Part shown: positions 29,228 through 42,067 of the stretch, piece by piece | Layout: each line of letters starts with the position of its first letter | How positions within the stretch are numbered: position 1 is the first letter of the stretch | Assembly (NCBI RefSeq): GCF_012489685.1 | Contig: NC_080042.1 | Span: forward strand, 16,568,150 to 16,632,149 | Direction of reading: 5' to 3' | DNA: 64,000 nucleotides | From: Lotus japonicus | Taxonomy: Eukaryota; Streptophyta; Magnoliopsida; Fabales; Fabaceae | Notes under the pieces: generated by a model | Told to the model about the DNA's origin: nothing | The model's input: the letters and a program-made list of their open reading frames with translations, nothing else | Database searches by the model: none | Made by a program: the position numbers and the translations under genes

Positions 29228-30345
29228 TCACCCGAATGCTAAAACATTGGAGGGGGCTGGCACTTCCCATAAGGATTTGAAGGCAGAACTCATCTCCTCA
29301 TTTGTATGGCCCTGTAGGATGGTATACGCTGAAAAAACATAATAAATACCATCAGTGGTTGCACTCCAAATCCAGCTATCACGAGTACCTTGCTGAGGAG
29401 AGAAAACGCTGATTATAGACAGAAGATTATCCCTCATACTCGCTTCCATATCCCTTAGATTTCTCCTCCATTTTTGGTCCCAATTCCAACTTCCCTCATG
29501 CCAATTTCCCATCCCCTTTACACAGTTGGTCCTTTGGATTGAGAACTGAAAAAGTCGAGGATACTTCTCCATAAAATTGCCTTGGGAGTGTCATACATCA
29601 TGCCAAAACAGTACCTCATTCCCTTCTCCAATTTTTCTTTTGATATTGTCATTGAACCACTGTCAAGTAACACCCGCAAAGCAAGAGTTACACAAGTCTT
29701 GCCACCAAGAGGAGGGTTTGGAAGGATTTGGATTATTGTATTTAGCACTAAGGACCTTGCACCAAAGGCTTTCTTTTTCCTTTAGCCATCGCCACCTCCA
29801 CTTGCCTAATAGTGCCACGTTGAACTTTCCCCAATCCTTAATGCCTAATCCTCCTTCACACTTTGGTCTACATAGGTTTTCCCATTTGACCCAAGCAATC
29901 TTTTTATTCCCCTCAGTGCCTCCCCATAAGAAATTCTTCATAATTCGGTGACAAGCTTTAATAACACCGATTGGAGCTTTGTAGAAGGATAAATAATAAA
30001 GAGGGATCGCCAAAAGTACACTCTTAACAAGACAAATTCTTCCTCCAAAAGACATTGTTTTGTGCTTCCAAGCTGACAATCTCTTCTTAATCTTGTTTAT
30101 GATAGGATCCCAAATAGAGATTCTCCTAGGATTCCCTCAACTAAGATACCTAGATATTTGAAGGGGGGAAAGGAAGTATTGCAATCAAGGACAATTGCAA
30201 ATTCACCAAGAAGGTTGTTCTCCATAGCAACCCCAATGAGAGTGCTCTTGTGAAAATTCACTTTTAAACCTGAGGCCATCGCAAAACAACGGAGAATACA
30301 TTTTAGAGTCGTCACATTTTGGAATGATGCGTCTCCTATAAATAG
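29228..30345 (-). pseudogene. LINE ORF2: RT thumb and following region
   Basis: From the 5' side: MASGLKVNFHKSTL and FKYLGI (end of the RT domain), then SAWKHKTMSFGGRICLVKSV and FLWGGTEGNKKIAWVKWENL, then ESLWCKVLSAKYN. The order is typical for plant L1 ORF2. The frame shifts near 30110 and 29660. The RT catalytic FADD motif is missing because the 5' part is gone. Confidence 0.85.
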
Positions 30346-30705
30346 TGTAACACCCCGATTTTTCGAGTGTCACACAGTAACCAAACGTTACAGGTTTCAT
30401 AAGAATTTTCATCGGTTAATTAATTAATCTTGAATTAATGACAAAAGTCAAATTTTACGAAATTCTTGAAACTTAACCATTTAAAACTCGCGGAACAATT
30501 AATAACACAAAACTTCCGAATTAAATAATCATTTGAAAGAGTTGAAACAGGTGTCTGAAAAACCAAGGAAAAATTACATCAAATTCAAATATCCAAAAAC
30601 GAAAAACCAAAAGAAATAGTTCAATGCCCAACTCGGTGCTCTCAACCCCAAAAGAAAGTGAATGTCTCTCCACCAAAACCTAATCCTTAGCCTCTTCTGT
30701 AAGAT
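30346..30705 (-). repeat. Gypsy LTR fragment (family B type, LTR 3' end only)
   Basis: Starts TGTAACACCCCGATTTTTCG and follows the left arm of the 1301-3509 element and the solo LTR at 47498 for about 360 bp. It is then cut off at the start of the copia LTR. Truncated before the LTR-embedded ORF. Confidence 0.7.
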
Positions 30706-31967
30706 CACGTTTTGATCTAGTAGTACAACTCTATGTTTTGATGATTACATGTTAACTATTATGTATGAACAATTATGGTACTCTAACGTTGTTTTTCTGA
30801 GTGTTCTAATGACAGGCCATGACTCTGGTTCTATTTCACATAATTCAGAAGCACAATGCTCAAAAAGTAACCTCTGCAACCTTTCGCACTTACTATGTTC
30901 AATCTGAACAGTAGATCAAGCTTCAGAAGATCTGAAGATAATAAAGCTCTGATATGGATTCAGCTCACTAGAAGCTTTGAAGGATCAGAAGCTCTGAAGG
31001 TCCAGAGGCTCTAAAGGTCCAGAAGCTGAGTAGTGAAGATGCTGAAGTCTAAAAGCAAGCTGGCTCTGAAGACCAAGTACTTCTCCTCTGAGTCCAGAAG
31101 CAGAAGGTACAAAGGTCAGAGGATCCAAGCTTCCTTCTGACTCTGATCACCAAGCTTCACAAGTTCCAATATGAAGCATCACTCTGATCAGAAGTCAACT
31201 AGGATAAAGGTCATGTCACTATCCAAAGTACAAAAGCAATTGTACCATTCCTGACGACCTTACCTAACTTATTCAGCCACAACAGAACCTGGAAAACCCA
31301 GATGTGCCCTCCAGCGGTAGCAGTCCATGCAAACTTCCAAACCTAATTCCTTGGAGTATATAAAGAGGCTGAAGATGAAAGATGCCGTTTTTTGAAGAAA
31401 CTTTGTTGAAGCTTACGCGAAAATCAAATACTCTCTCAAAGCTATCTTTATTCACATTGTACTAATTGTGTTTACTATTAGCTTTCTAAGAAGCATTTCT
31501 TTGTAAACCCAAACTTTCAAACAATTGTTTGATTTTCCTTAAAGAGACCAAGGCTGGTCGTATCCTTGAGAAGACTAAGGGAGTGAATCTTAGTGATAGC
31601 TAAGTCAGTGTATTGTTAGTAACTTTGCAGGTAGCAAGTGCAGTTGTAACAAACTCTGATAGTGGATTGTCTTCATTCTAAGAAGGAAGAAATCACCTTA
31701 ACCGGTGGACTGGATTAGCTTGAGGGATTTATCAAGTGAACTAGGATAAAATCATTGTGTGCTTTTCTTAACTTTTATCTTAGCACTTTTATCTGTGGTG
31801 GTTGAAGATATTTGCTTAAATCTCAAGTGGATCGAGTTTCAGATTTAAAACGCTATTCAAACCCCCCCTTTCTATCGTTTTCCATACCTTCAATTGGTAT
31901 CAGAGCGCAAGTTCTGATTACCACACCTAACAGTGTTCTGTGATCCAGGCCGGTGTGAAAAACTAAG

Positions 31968-32339
31968 ATGGCTGCCATCATTGAAGCGCAAAAAGATGTC
32001 TACAGTGCAAAACATCCTATGTTCGATGATCAAAGATTTGAGTACTGGAAAGACAGGATTGAAAGTTTTTTTCAGGGTTTTGATGCAGATCTCTGGGATA
32101 CTATAGTGAATGGCTATGAGCGTCCAGTTGATGGTGATGGCAAGAAGATCTCAAGAACAGAGATGACTGCAGAGCAGAAGAAGCTTTACTCACTGCATCA
32201 TAAAGCTAGAACTATTCTTCTAAGTGCTATTTCTTATGAAGAATATCAAAAAATCACAGATCGTGAGTATGCTAAGGGTATCTTTGATTCCTTGAAGATG
32301 ACCCATTAAAGAAACAAGAAAGTGAAGGAGTCAAAGGCG
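31968..32339 (+). pseudogene. SIRE-like copia gag N-terminus
   Basis: 113 codons from ATG: MAAIIEAQKDVYSAKHPMF, then RFEYWKDRIESFFQG and ILLSAISYEEYQKI. This is a typical start of SIRE-lineage gag. A stop follows KMTH, and about 1 kb or more of gag plus the protease active site appear deleted, because the next sequence (32341) already belongs to the region after the protease DSG motif. Confidence 0.8.
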
Positions 32340-32340
32340 T

Positions 32341-34385
32341 ATGTTCCAAGAGCTAAAACTTAAGCATGGAGGGGAAGTTGGCTTTAGTGGTAATGAGAAG
32401 GGTAAAATTGTAGGTTCTGGTACTATTGGTGTTGATAATAGTCCATGCATTGATAATGTTCTGTTGGTAGATGACTTAAATCATAAATTATTGTCTATAA
32501 GTCAATTAGCTGACAAGGGTTATGATATAATCTTCAATCAAAAGTCTTGCAGGGCTGTAAGTCAGATCGATGACTCTGTTCTGTTTAATAGCAAGAGGAG
32601 GAACAACACTTATAAGATCAGATTATCTGAGTTGGAAACTCAGAAAGTAAAGTGCCTTCTTTCTGTTAATGAAGAGCAATGGGTATGGCATAGACGGTTA
32701 GGGCATGCCAGCATGAGAAAGATTTCTCAGCTGAGTAAGCTTGACCTTGTCAGGGGCTTACCCACTCTGAAGTTCTCTTCAGAGGCTCTTTGTGAAGCAT
32801 GTTAGAAGGAAAATTTATAAAAGTCTCTTTCAAGGAAAATAATGTTGTTTCCACCTCAAGGCCGTTGGAACTTCTGCATATCGACCTTTTTGGACCAGTG
32901 AAAACTGAGTCTATAGGTGGTAAGAGATATGGGATGGTCATTGTTGACGACTATAGCCGCTGGACATGGGTAAAATTTCTATCCCGCAAGGATGAGTCTC
33001 ATTCTGTGTTCTCTACCTTTATTGCCCAAGTGCAAAATGAGAAGGCTTGCAGAATTATGCGTGTCAGAAATGATCATGGTGGAGAGTTTGAGAATGACAA
33101 GTTTGAGAGTCTGTTTGATTCCTATGGAATTGCACATGATTTCTCTTGTCCTAGAACTCCTCAATAGAATGGTGTTATTGAGAGGAAGAATAGAACTCTT
33201 CAAGAGATGGCTAGAACCATGCTTCAAGAAACTGACATGGTAAAGCACTTCTTGGCTGAGGCAGTAAACACAACATGTAACATTCGGAACAGGATCTCTA
33301 TCAGACCAATTCTGAATAAGACTCCTTATGAATTGTTGAAGAAAGTAAAACCCAACATTTCCTACTTTCATCATTTTGGTTGTGTTTGCTATGCTCTGAA
33401 CACTAAGGATAGATTGCATAAGTTTGATTCTAAATCTTCTAAATGTCTATTACTTGGTTGCTCTGAACGTTCTAAAGGCTTTAGAATTTATAATACTGAT
33501 GCTAAAACTATCGAAGAATCTATTCATGTTAGATTTGATGATAAGCTTGACTCTGATCAGTCAAAGCTAGTTGAAAAGTTTCCATATATGAGTATAAATT
33601 TTTCTGATAAAGGCAAAGCTCCAGAGGAAGCTGAGCCAGAGGAAGACTCTCCAGAGGAAGTTGGTCCCTCTGATTCACAGCCTCAGAGGAAGAGCAGAAT
33701 TGTTGCCTCTCACCCTAAGGTGTTGATTATGGGAAACAAAGATGAACCAGTCAGAACCAGATCAGCATTCAGACCCTCTGAAGAGACTCTACTTAGTCTG
33801 AAGGGATTGGTATCCTTAATTGAACCAAAATCAATTGATGAAGCTCTTCAAGACAAAGATTGGATTCTTGCAATGGAAGAAGAATTGAATCAATTCTCCA
33901 AGAATGATGTTTGGAACCTTGTCAAGAAACCTCAAGGCGCCCACATCATTGGCACCAAATGGGTTTTCAGAAACAAGCTGAATGAAAAAGGAGATGTAGT
34001 TAGAAACAAAGCAAGGCTAGTTGCTCAAGGCTACAGTCAGCAAGAAGGAATAGATTATACTGAAACATTTGCTCCAGTAGCAAGATTGGAAGCTATCAGA
34101 CTGCTGATCTCATTTTCAGTGAATCACAACATAATTCTTCATCAGATGGATGTCAAGAGTGCCTTCCTGAATGGATACATCTCAGAGGAAGTGTATGTGC
34201 ACCAACCTCCTGGTTTTGAAGATGAGAAGAACCCTGACCATGTTTTCAAATTGAAGAAATCTCTCTATGGTATGAAGCAAGCTCCTAGAGCATGGTATGA
34301 GAGACATAGCTCATTCCTTCTGGATAATGAGTTTGTAACGGGTAAAGTAGATACAACTCTCTTTTGCAAAACTTACAAAGATGAA
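32341..34385 (+). pseudogene. SIRE-like copia integrase and partial RT
   Basis: Pre-integrase WHRRLGHASMRKISQLSKL and CEAC, then the integrase core (HIDLFGP, VRNDHGGEFEN, Glu in GVIERKN). The linker is followed by the RT N-terminal half (WVFRNKLNE, FAPVARLEAIRLL, MDVKSAFLNG, KSLYGMKQAPRAWYE). Defects: TAG near 32802 together with a one-base loss in the next codons, TAG at 33165, and truncation before the YVDD catalytic motif. Confidence 0.85.
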
Positions 34386-37160
34386 ACACCCAACCTTAGT
34401 AAGCTCTAAACACCCATCCCCTATACTTCCATCCTCGACCCTCATCTGGTCATGCATTCAGTCCGGGTCCTCGTCGAAACTTCAGTAATGGTCATTACGC
34501 TCCTGGTCCTCTCCGAGTGACGTCACTCTGCTTGGCGACGGGGCAAACCAACGGTATTGCCACTTAAAGGCTGGGCACCTCGAGACAGTCGTAACACTAG
34601 CCTCGTGTTTAACCATTTCTGCTCGGGTGTCGCTTATCACCTTTGGCTATAGTCAAGACGGTGCAAACTCTACATGGTTTGACCATTTCTACTTGCCATG
34701 CCGAACATCAACAGGGACGATACAACTCTACACGGATGATCATCACTTCCTGTTGTGCCAGGTATAGTCAGGACCGATTCAACTCTACACGGCTGATCGT
34801 TGCTTCTTGCTATACCGAAGTACTCCGCTTGGCACTTCATCGCGTGTATGCATGAGTGAAATATGATTAGCAAAACAACGATTCTTCCTCACAGGTAAAA
34901 ATTGGTTCATTGACCAAAGGCTTATACAATGAGAAACCTAGGCTACAGTCAAGTCGGTTGTGACCCTACGGGTTTAATCATCCTGCTTGCTATGCCAGAC
35001 ATCAACAGGAACGATACAACTCTACGCGGCTGACCGTCACTTCCTGTTGTGCCAGGTATAGTCAGGGACGATGCAACTCAACACGGTTGACCGTCAAATC
35101 CTGCTACACCAAGAGTACTCTACTAGGTACCTCACTAACGCCCAGACCCTTGGCTAAGCCCGTCTACAAATTCTTTTCCATAATATGAGTTCCCTTAAAA
35201 ATAGTTCTCTTATCAGGTAAAAGGTTTCATCGTAAGTTAGTGCATTATGTTGTTAATTCCAAAATCAAATTCTCATTTTCCAAAACCTTTCAAAATAACG
35301 TTCCTAAAACTAGGATCACCGACCCATTCCCGTTTTCCAAACTCAATTTCATTCCTAAGTCTTTTCCATCAAATCGTCGTGATTAATTAAAAGCGTTATA
35401 TTCTTAATAAGTATATTATGAATTTATCTATATAAAACAGATTATGATTATTTTTGGTCCAAAACTCTATAAGTTTAAAGTTCCCATCAAACCCAAACAA
35501 CTCCCCGAGAAAACACTCGATTCCCTAAAACAATAAAGGTTCGAACCTTGGTTCGACCTAACAAACATTCCCAAAACAAACCGGTCATTGTCGTGACGAA
35601 GGTAAGTGTATTCTACACTCCGAAAGTCGCATCAAATGCACGAATATAATCAGCGCAACTTAATCATAAACGCAAATGCATCAAGCTCTATAGAGCGATG
35701 AATCAATAATGCATGACTGTAAAACATAACCATGTCCTATCCACTAGAAAGCGATAAGACAGAAACCAGTAAACGGCCAAAGCCTCTCAGAAAACGGAGA
35801 CACACGTCTCATATCAGTTCACTCGGTCGAAGCCTCCAGAAAACATTTTCCATAAAGCGATAAACAATATCAATATAATATTCAATACTCAAGCAATATT
35901 CAGGTCGAACACATCGACACCTATAACTTCAATAGCTAGTAAGTAAGTTGCCCTAACCTCGAGTTGTTCCAGTCTCGCGGTGCAGGTCTCGCTCACAAGC
36001 TTGTTCAGTCAACCCCAAAGTTTCCACAATTGAACCATTGAGCAAACAAAGCAATAATGAATCAAAACAAGTCGATACAGTCGAAACAATCCTAACTAAT
36101 GTTCGAACACGCTCACGAAGCTTCTGTGTACAACATTCTAACGCGAATGGAAGAGTTTCCCCGAATGGGTGAGTTTTGACTCGTGAAACCAAACAGAAAT
36201 TCTAATATTTACCTTTGCTCACTAAAATGCGCATAACTCGAGCTACAGATCTCGGAATGACACGAAACCAAAGCCAAAATTTTGGCGAATCTAAGGGCTA
36301 CATTAAGCATAAGGCCAACCTTGCCCAGGTTTGAGTTTCCTCACTGTCCTAACACAAATAGGTCTCGTCCACTCTCCAATTTAGCGTTTCGGCGCTTTTT
36401 CTTCGATCTAATTTAATTCCTAGGTAGTTTTAGGGTAAAACTAGGGCAAGGAAACTGTCGGAAAAATTTTAGAACGAGCGGGTCAATATACGACTAGTTA
36501 GGGACACTTTGGTCCAAAAATAAAGCTCAAAAACTCAAAGTTGAAACTTTGAAAAACAAAATTGATGGGGTCGTTCACAACGACATTTATAGCAACTAAT
36601 CCTAAGGGTGCAAAGTCGGATTGTGGCTTTGTAATCAAAAAGTTTCAATATGTGATTAAATGGGTTTTTATACCGTTTTTTAGATCTACGGCGACTCGAC
36701 CGAAATCGGCGCGCATCGTCCAGAGATTTAGCTTGATGGGTAGTAGTAGAAGGTAGTTCAAAGGAAAAATCGGGAAAATCGGACAATTTTGGAAAAAGCT
36801 CGAAACTAGGAGCTCAGAAAGAGATAAAGAAATGCGATATAAAAGATGATCAGAGGTAAGAATAAGCAAGAGTACCTCGATGTCGCGAAGTAGCAACGAA
36901 CAGCACGAAGATCGGCCAAGAAACTGCGAAGATCTCCCTCTCCCTCTCCTTCCTCTAGTTCGCGGCCACACTATGGCAAATGGGAGATATTTTTTGTTTT
37001 TTTTCTATTTATAGGAGAGAGAAATCGCGGGAAAATGAATATTTCGTGATTCCGATTTTTACAGTACGTTCATCTGTGTCCTTCTAGAATTTTCACCGCG
37101 CGAAAGTTCCCTCTTCTCCTTCTAGAATTTTTGCACTTCAAACTCACCCTACTCCTCTAT
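34386..37160 (-). repeat. Gypsy LTR fragment (family D) with hairpin repeats
   Basis: The minus-strand LTR body is recognised by its TATA box (TATAAATA on the minus strand, 37013-37006) and the CGCGGGAAAATGAA block shared with the LTRs at 13742, 51036 and 58072. Neither the TGTAAG start nor the TTACA end is present, so both ends are truncated. Repeated 60-70 bp units at 34640-34805 and 34990-35100 contain short CGG-YTGA-CCG hairpins. Confidence 0.65.
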
Positions 37161-37469
37161 TTGAAACTTTCATTATTGATCTTACCTAAACCCTAAACCC
37201 ATCTTACCAACGAACATGCCATCGTGGAGCTTGTCTAGCTCTCACATCTCACCAGCGAACACTTTCGTCGTCATCATGAAGCTTGTCTTGTCTTGTTCTG
37301 GTGAGTTTTGACTTCTTCTGATTCATGTTTATTCTCTTGGCATCTCTGTCTGAGTCCAGGGCAAAGGGGCCGAGGTGGCCCACTGGGGCAACCGTCCCCC
37401 ACTTTTTTTTTCATCCTGATACTATGTATATTTTTCTTATGCCACTAGTGGTAAACTTAATATATATTA

Positions 37470-38555
37470 GGCTTAATTGCACTTTTGCTCCCTAATCTTT
37501 CACCTTTGTGCGATTTACCTCCCTCATCTTTAAAATGAGCGAATTCCCTCCCTCTTCTATTAATATGTGCGATTTAGGTCCTTCCGTTAGTTAGCCGTCC
37601 AATTACTAACGGCGGTTGCTATTTTCACCCTCCCTTTTACTAACCACACCCCCGTATCAGAAATAAAAATAAAAAAAATAATAAAATGGAGGTAAATCGC
37701 ACAAAGGTGAAAGATCAGGGGGCAAAAGTGCAATTAAGCCAAAAAATAAAAAAATAAATGAAATAAATTAAATACAATTAATAGAAAATAAAAAAAAACT
37801 GAAAAAATATTTTTATAAAAATCAAAGAAAAAATAATAAAATAAATGAAATAAGTTAAATACAAATAATAGAAAATGAAAAAACATTTTTATAAAATAAA
37901 AAAAAAAACTGAAAAAAATATTTTTATAAAAATCAAAGAAAAAAATGTTTTTATAAAATCAAAGAAAATAAAATATTTTTTTTAATTGAAGATAGAAATT
38001 TAAAAATAAAATAAAAGAATAATTATTTTTAATTTAGTGTAGGTGGTGCAAATAGAAACAAATTCTTCTTTTATTTTATTTTTAAATTTCTATCTTCAAT
38101 TAAAAAAAATATGTTATTTTCTTTGATTTTAAAAAACATTTTTTTCTTTGATTTTTATAAAAAAAATTCAGTTTTTTCTTTGATTTTATAAAAATATTTT
38201 TTCATTTTCTATTAATTGTATTTAACTTATTTCATTTATTTTATTATTTTTTCTTTGATTTTTATAAAAATATTTTTTCAGTTTTTTTTAATTTATAATT
38301 TTTTTTTATTTTCTATTAATTTTATTTAATTTATTTCGTTTATTTTTTATTTTTTATTTTTATTTCTGATAAGGGGGTGTGGTTAGTAAAAGTGGGGTGA
38401 AAATAGCAACCACCGTTAGCAATTGGACGGCTAACTAACGGAAGGGCCTAAATCACACATATTAATAGAAGAGGGAGGGAATTCGCTCATTTTAAAGATG
38501 AGGGAGGTAAATCGCACAAATATGAAAGATCAGGGAGCAAAAGTGCAATTAAGCC
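37470..38555. mobile_element. Mutator-like fold-back element (MITE), 1086 bp, 9-bp target duplication
   Basis: Long inverted ends start GGCTTAATTGCACTTTTGCT and are complementary over roughly 190 bp at each side. The interior is A/T-rich, also inverted, with a turn near 38035. TATATATTA flanks both sides (37461-37469 and 38556-38564), the 9 bp typical of MULEs. An extra inverted terminal copy ends at 37741, so 37470-37741 alone has the form of a 272-bp element. No transposase frame. Confidence 0.85.
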
Positions 38556-38564
38556 TATATATTA

Positions 38565-38928
38565 TCATGTAACTTATATAACTTAGCACACGATTACGCA
38601 GAAGTTTGTGCTTGAATGATTTCTCTATCAGTCCCGGTTCGAATGGTGTGATTAGGAACCATACGTCCTACTATGAATTTCTTCAGCGTGACTTACCACT
38701 AAACTAGGCTCAGGTACTTGTCTTGTTTGACAATTTAGTTTATTTATACATATAAATAATATCATCATTGTCCATTATTATATTTTTTATCGGTTATCAT
38801 GTGCTATTTTATCTTACTATTTAAGAAGACAACACACATTTTTTGGATTTTAATTTATTATGATTTGGTTAGTATCCCTTATTCTCAAAATAATTATATA
38901 TTTCGTCTGGTTATAAAAAAGAGAAAAA
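38565..38928. other. No feature recognised (contains a GGTTCGAAT B-box-like word)
   Basis: Flanking DNA of the fold-back element, continuous with 37161-37469. CGGTTCGAATGG at about 38636 resembles a pol III B box, but no tRNA fold or clear A box was found. Confidence 0.4.
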
Positions 38929-38929
38929 G

Positions 38930-39072
38930 TTCGATGCACCAACTGTGTAAAGTTTTTTTATACTGTCAACGAATCAGATTTCTTGAATGTGGGGAACATT
39001 GAATTTTTTAATTAAATTGAGTGACATGACAAATCTTTGCTTTACAGTGTCAGTGCATCAAAATTGAACTCT
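38930..39072. mobile_element. Small MITE-like element
   Basis: The ends AGTTCGATGCACCAACTGTG and the complement of CAGTGTCAGTGCATCAAAA form imperfect inverted repeats around a short A/T-rich core. The GTTCGATGCACC word is common in legume MITEs (from memory). Target duplication not identified. Confidence 0.4.
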
Positions 39073-39223
39073 ATAAAAAAATGTCAATTATATCAATTGT
39101 TTTACACATATGGAGTCGTTTGATTTATTGTTCCATAAAAGTATATTTGATAAAAAGAAGTTTGATAAAATGAAGGATAAAATATTGAATATGTGTTATA
39201 TGTTAAAGTAAGTTTAAAAAATG

Positions 39224-39420
39224 AATATTTTTTTTTCTTTAGTCTTTTGTCACCCCGGTGTTAAAATCCTGGCTTTGCTTTATCTAAACAATATTCATTT
39301 TTTTTTATTTTTTTTCATTTCAAAAAATAATGAATATTGTTTAGATAAAAAAATTTAATTTTTTATTTAGTCTTTTGTCACCCCGGTGTCAAAATCCTGG
39401 CTCTGCTTCTGTCTTAGTCT
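39224..39420. repeat. Local direct and inverted repeat
   Basis: The segment AGTCTTTTGTCACCCCGGTG plus about 20 more bases occurs at 39240 and 39379. Between them, ATCTAAACAATATTCATTTT and its complement form an inverted repeat (39283-39350). This could be the scar of a small insertion; not assigned. Confidence 0.5.
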
Positions 39421-40329
39421 GTCATCTCTGGGTTGTTGGAAATGAAGAAGAAGAAAATGTAAATAAGGATAATAAGTAGTAGTTTAGTTTTTACCTTGTC
39501 GCTTTTCACGCCTTCAGTTTGTTTGCCCTTTGGGGCTCGTTCTATTTTAATTGACTCGCCCTTCGGGCTTTTTCCTTAATCAATTTTCAATTTGCTCTAG
39601 TAATGATTTTACTGGTCTTCCGCCTTATTCATTCGCCGACCTTATTCATGCGCTATTATAACACGCGTCTAACGTTTAACTGAATTACGTTTAACGACTT
39701 TAATGTGTGTAGTTTAACTAGGACTTCGTGCTTGATTTAACCCTACCAAGGCTTAAACACTCCCCTAAAAAGGGAAGTGACCTCCATTCTTGAGGACTTT
39801 GCTCGGGGCTCTGCCCGCACGAGGCCTACGATGCTTGGGTCCCAATGGTCATTTGTGTTTCCCAAGACTTTTGCCTAGATAGAGGTGCTCGCCCTTATTC
39901 TGGGGAGACTTATTTGGATAAGAAGCTTATCCCACACATCGTCAACGGACGTCAATGATCGTAATGGAATCGCCCTTTCAAGGATCTTTCTTTCCCCTTC
40001 GGGGATCTAGCTTGTCCCAACTAGCAATCGGCATAATTCAACATTTTCGACTGGTAAATTCAATTGTAGGAATATTTCTGAAAATACCCTTTCATTCATA
40101 TTCATCAAGTATGATTGATGTGATTTTACATTTTCCTTACGCCTCGTTAAAAAAATCCAAAATGGAGAAGAATAGTGCGTCTCTATTAATTTCTTTGGAG
40201 AGCTTCATTCTTCAACTTGCTTTTCTATTAAGTCACCATCGCCTGCTCCTAGTTGTACTAGCAGCGCAAGCTCGTGGCTTTCCATGATCGCGACACTCGC
40301 CTTCCATCCAGCTCCTCGAGATGATAAGC

Positions 40330-41528
40330 TCATTTTCCCAAAACCTTCACGATCCAATAGGGGTCCTCCCAAATTGGGCTCAACTTGATTCTAGTAGTTT
40401 CCACTGGCCTTTTGAGGACCAGATCTCCTACCTGCATTATTCTAGGGTGAACCTTTGAATCATACTTGGCGGTTGCACGCTGCTTCATTGCCCGCTCTAG
40501 CACGCGTGCCTCCTCATGAGTCTCCGACATTAAGTCTAACTCCATCTCCACGTCCGCCCCATATGTTATCCTGAACGACATTTCCCTTATACTCGATTGC
40601 TCATTTGTATTGTAAGACCGCAGGACCACTGGAAGTTCATCTAACCATGCCTCACCAGCTTCATTCAGTCGACGCTTCAATCCTCGCAAAATCACTTTTT
40701 TTTCACTTTGTTAGCAGATTCTACTTGTCGATTTGTCTGCGGATGTTCAACTGATGCAAACCTCATCTGGATCCCCATCTCCTTGCAAAATTTCCGCGTC
40801 TGGTTGCTGGTGACTTGGGTTCAATTATCTGACACTATCGCCTGGGGAACCCCGAACATGCACACAATCCGTCGCCAATAATTCACAATTTTGGCAGGCG
40901 TAATCTTGGCGAGCGGCTCCGCCTCGATCCACTTCATAGAATAGTCCACTGCCACCAAGATGAATTCCATCTGGGATTTGGCGAACGGAAAAGGACCCAC
41001 CAGGTCAACACCCCACATGGCGAACGACCATGGGGCACTTATGGTCGCTAACTGCTCTAGCGGCGCTTTTTGCAAATCAGCGTACACTTAGCATTTCCCA
41101 TATTTCATGACAAACTCCATACAATCCTTCCTCAATGTTGGCCAATAGAAACCAGCCTTTAGAACTTTGCATGCTAGTGATCTACCTCCGATGTGGCTGG
41201 CGCAGACCCCTTCATGAATTTTTGACATAACCTCTTCATATTTCCCTGGTAGCAAAAATCTTAAGAGTGTCGAAGAAAAACCACGGCGAAACAGATGACC
41301 ATCCAGCAAGGTATAGTGACTCGCGTTCCGCCTTTGCTCCTTGGTATACTGCACAACTTCAGCTCGGTCCCCCGCCAAAATGTCCAGAATTGGCCCCATC
41401 CAGGTGTCCCCTCTATTCACGCACCCTACCAACTCCCACTCAATACTTAAGAATGTCAGGGTTTCTTGAATTACACTCCGATTGTTGCCTAGTTTATGCG
41501 TTCTCGCAAGCTTGGCTAACGCGTTCGC
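40330..41528 (-). pseudogene. Tat-like gypsy integrase, several stops
   Basis: 41432-41088 carries the zinc-binding H-H-C-C region (HEGVCASHIGGRSLACK, then KYGKC). 41087-40821 carries the catalytic core (WGVDLVGPFP, VDYSMKWIEAEPL, FGVPQAIVSDN). 40695-40330 carries the C-terminal part (AWLDELPVVLRSYNTNEQSS, then VGDLVLKRPVETTR). Stops lie at the ends of each piece. Confidence 0.85.
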
Positions 41529-41861
41529 TCATTGATTCTGTGTCCGAGGAACATACTCCACAGTCAGATCCTGAAAGCGACTCATCAAATATCGAACACG
41601 CTCCAAATAATTGATCAGATTAGGCTCTTTCACCTGAAAAACTCCTTGAAACAGACTCGCCACCAGCTGCGAATCAGTCATGATGAGAAAGCTCTCGATC
41701 TTAACCTCGATTGCTAGTTTAAGTACGGGGATCAATGCCTCATACTCAGCCTGGTTGTTGCTGGCATGAAACTCAAACCTTAAAGACTGCTCCAAAGTTA
41801 ACTCCCCTGGCCCTTCAAGTGTCACGCCCGCGCCGCTACCATTGGCTATTAGAAGAGCCAT
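41529..41861 (-). pseudogene. Tat-like gypsy second RNase H domain
   Basis: The frame has EFHASNNQAEYEALIPVLKL and IMTDSQLVASLFQG, an archaeal/plant-type RNase H with its E and D residues. A second RNase H after the RT is typical of Tat/Ogre elements. The frame ends at a stop after RTQNQ and similar sequence continues. Confidence 0.8.
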
Positions 41862-42067
41862 CCACGAACAAAGTCCATTGGGTGTTCACTCTCTCGCAAG
41901 AATCAGGCGTCAACTCAGCAAAAAAATCCACCAATCTCAGATAACTCCATTGACCACGCCACCAATCTCCCTAATAAATCAGGCTTCTGCCAAAACCTTC
42001 CTTAAGGGGAGATCTGTTCGCACCTTCACTCAGAAACTTTGAAAATAAGGCCTCAATCGCCTGGCGG

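Larger units (their letters stand above)
25262..30345 (-). mobile_element. 5'-truncated LINE (reverse transcriptase end and zf-RVT), split by a CACTA element
   Basis: The minus-strand 3' tail is seen as T-run 25262-25272. Coding sequence for the C-terminal third of ORF2 runs 30345-29228 and, beyond the CACTA insertion, 26093-25626. The 5' side stops at 30345 where a gypsy LTR fragment begins. The LINE itself contributes about 1.95 kb. Several frame changes show it is dead. Confidence 0.85.
30706..34385 (+). mobile_element. SIRE/Maximus-like copia element, 5' part only
   Basis: A 1.2 kb LTR-like region (about 30706-31892) is followed by primer-binding site TGGTATCAGAGC (31895-31906), gag, integrase and RT on the plus strand. 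The element is cut at 34385, inside the RT, where gypsy LTR sequence begins. The exact LTR start is not resolved. Confidence 0.75.

Noticed and set aside
35953..36192. 79-codon minus-strand frame in the LTR at 34386-37160
   Set aside because: No similarity to the LTR-embedded ORF and no relative in the other LTRs.
38625..38660. Possible tRNA or SINE (GGTTCGAATGG box)
   Set aside because: Only a B-box-like word; no A box at the right distance, no cloverleaf and no SINE tail.
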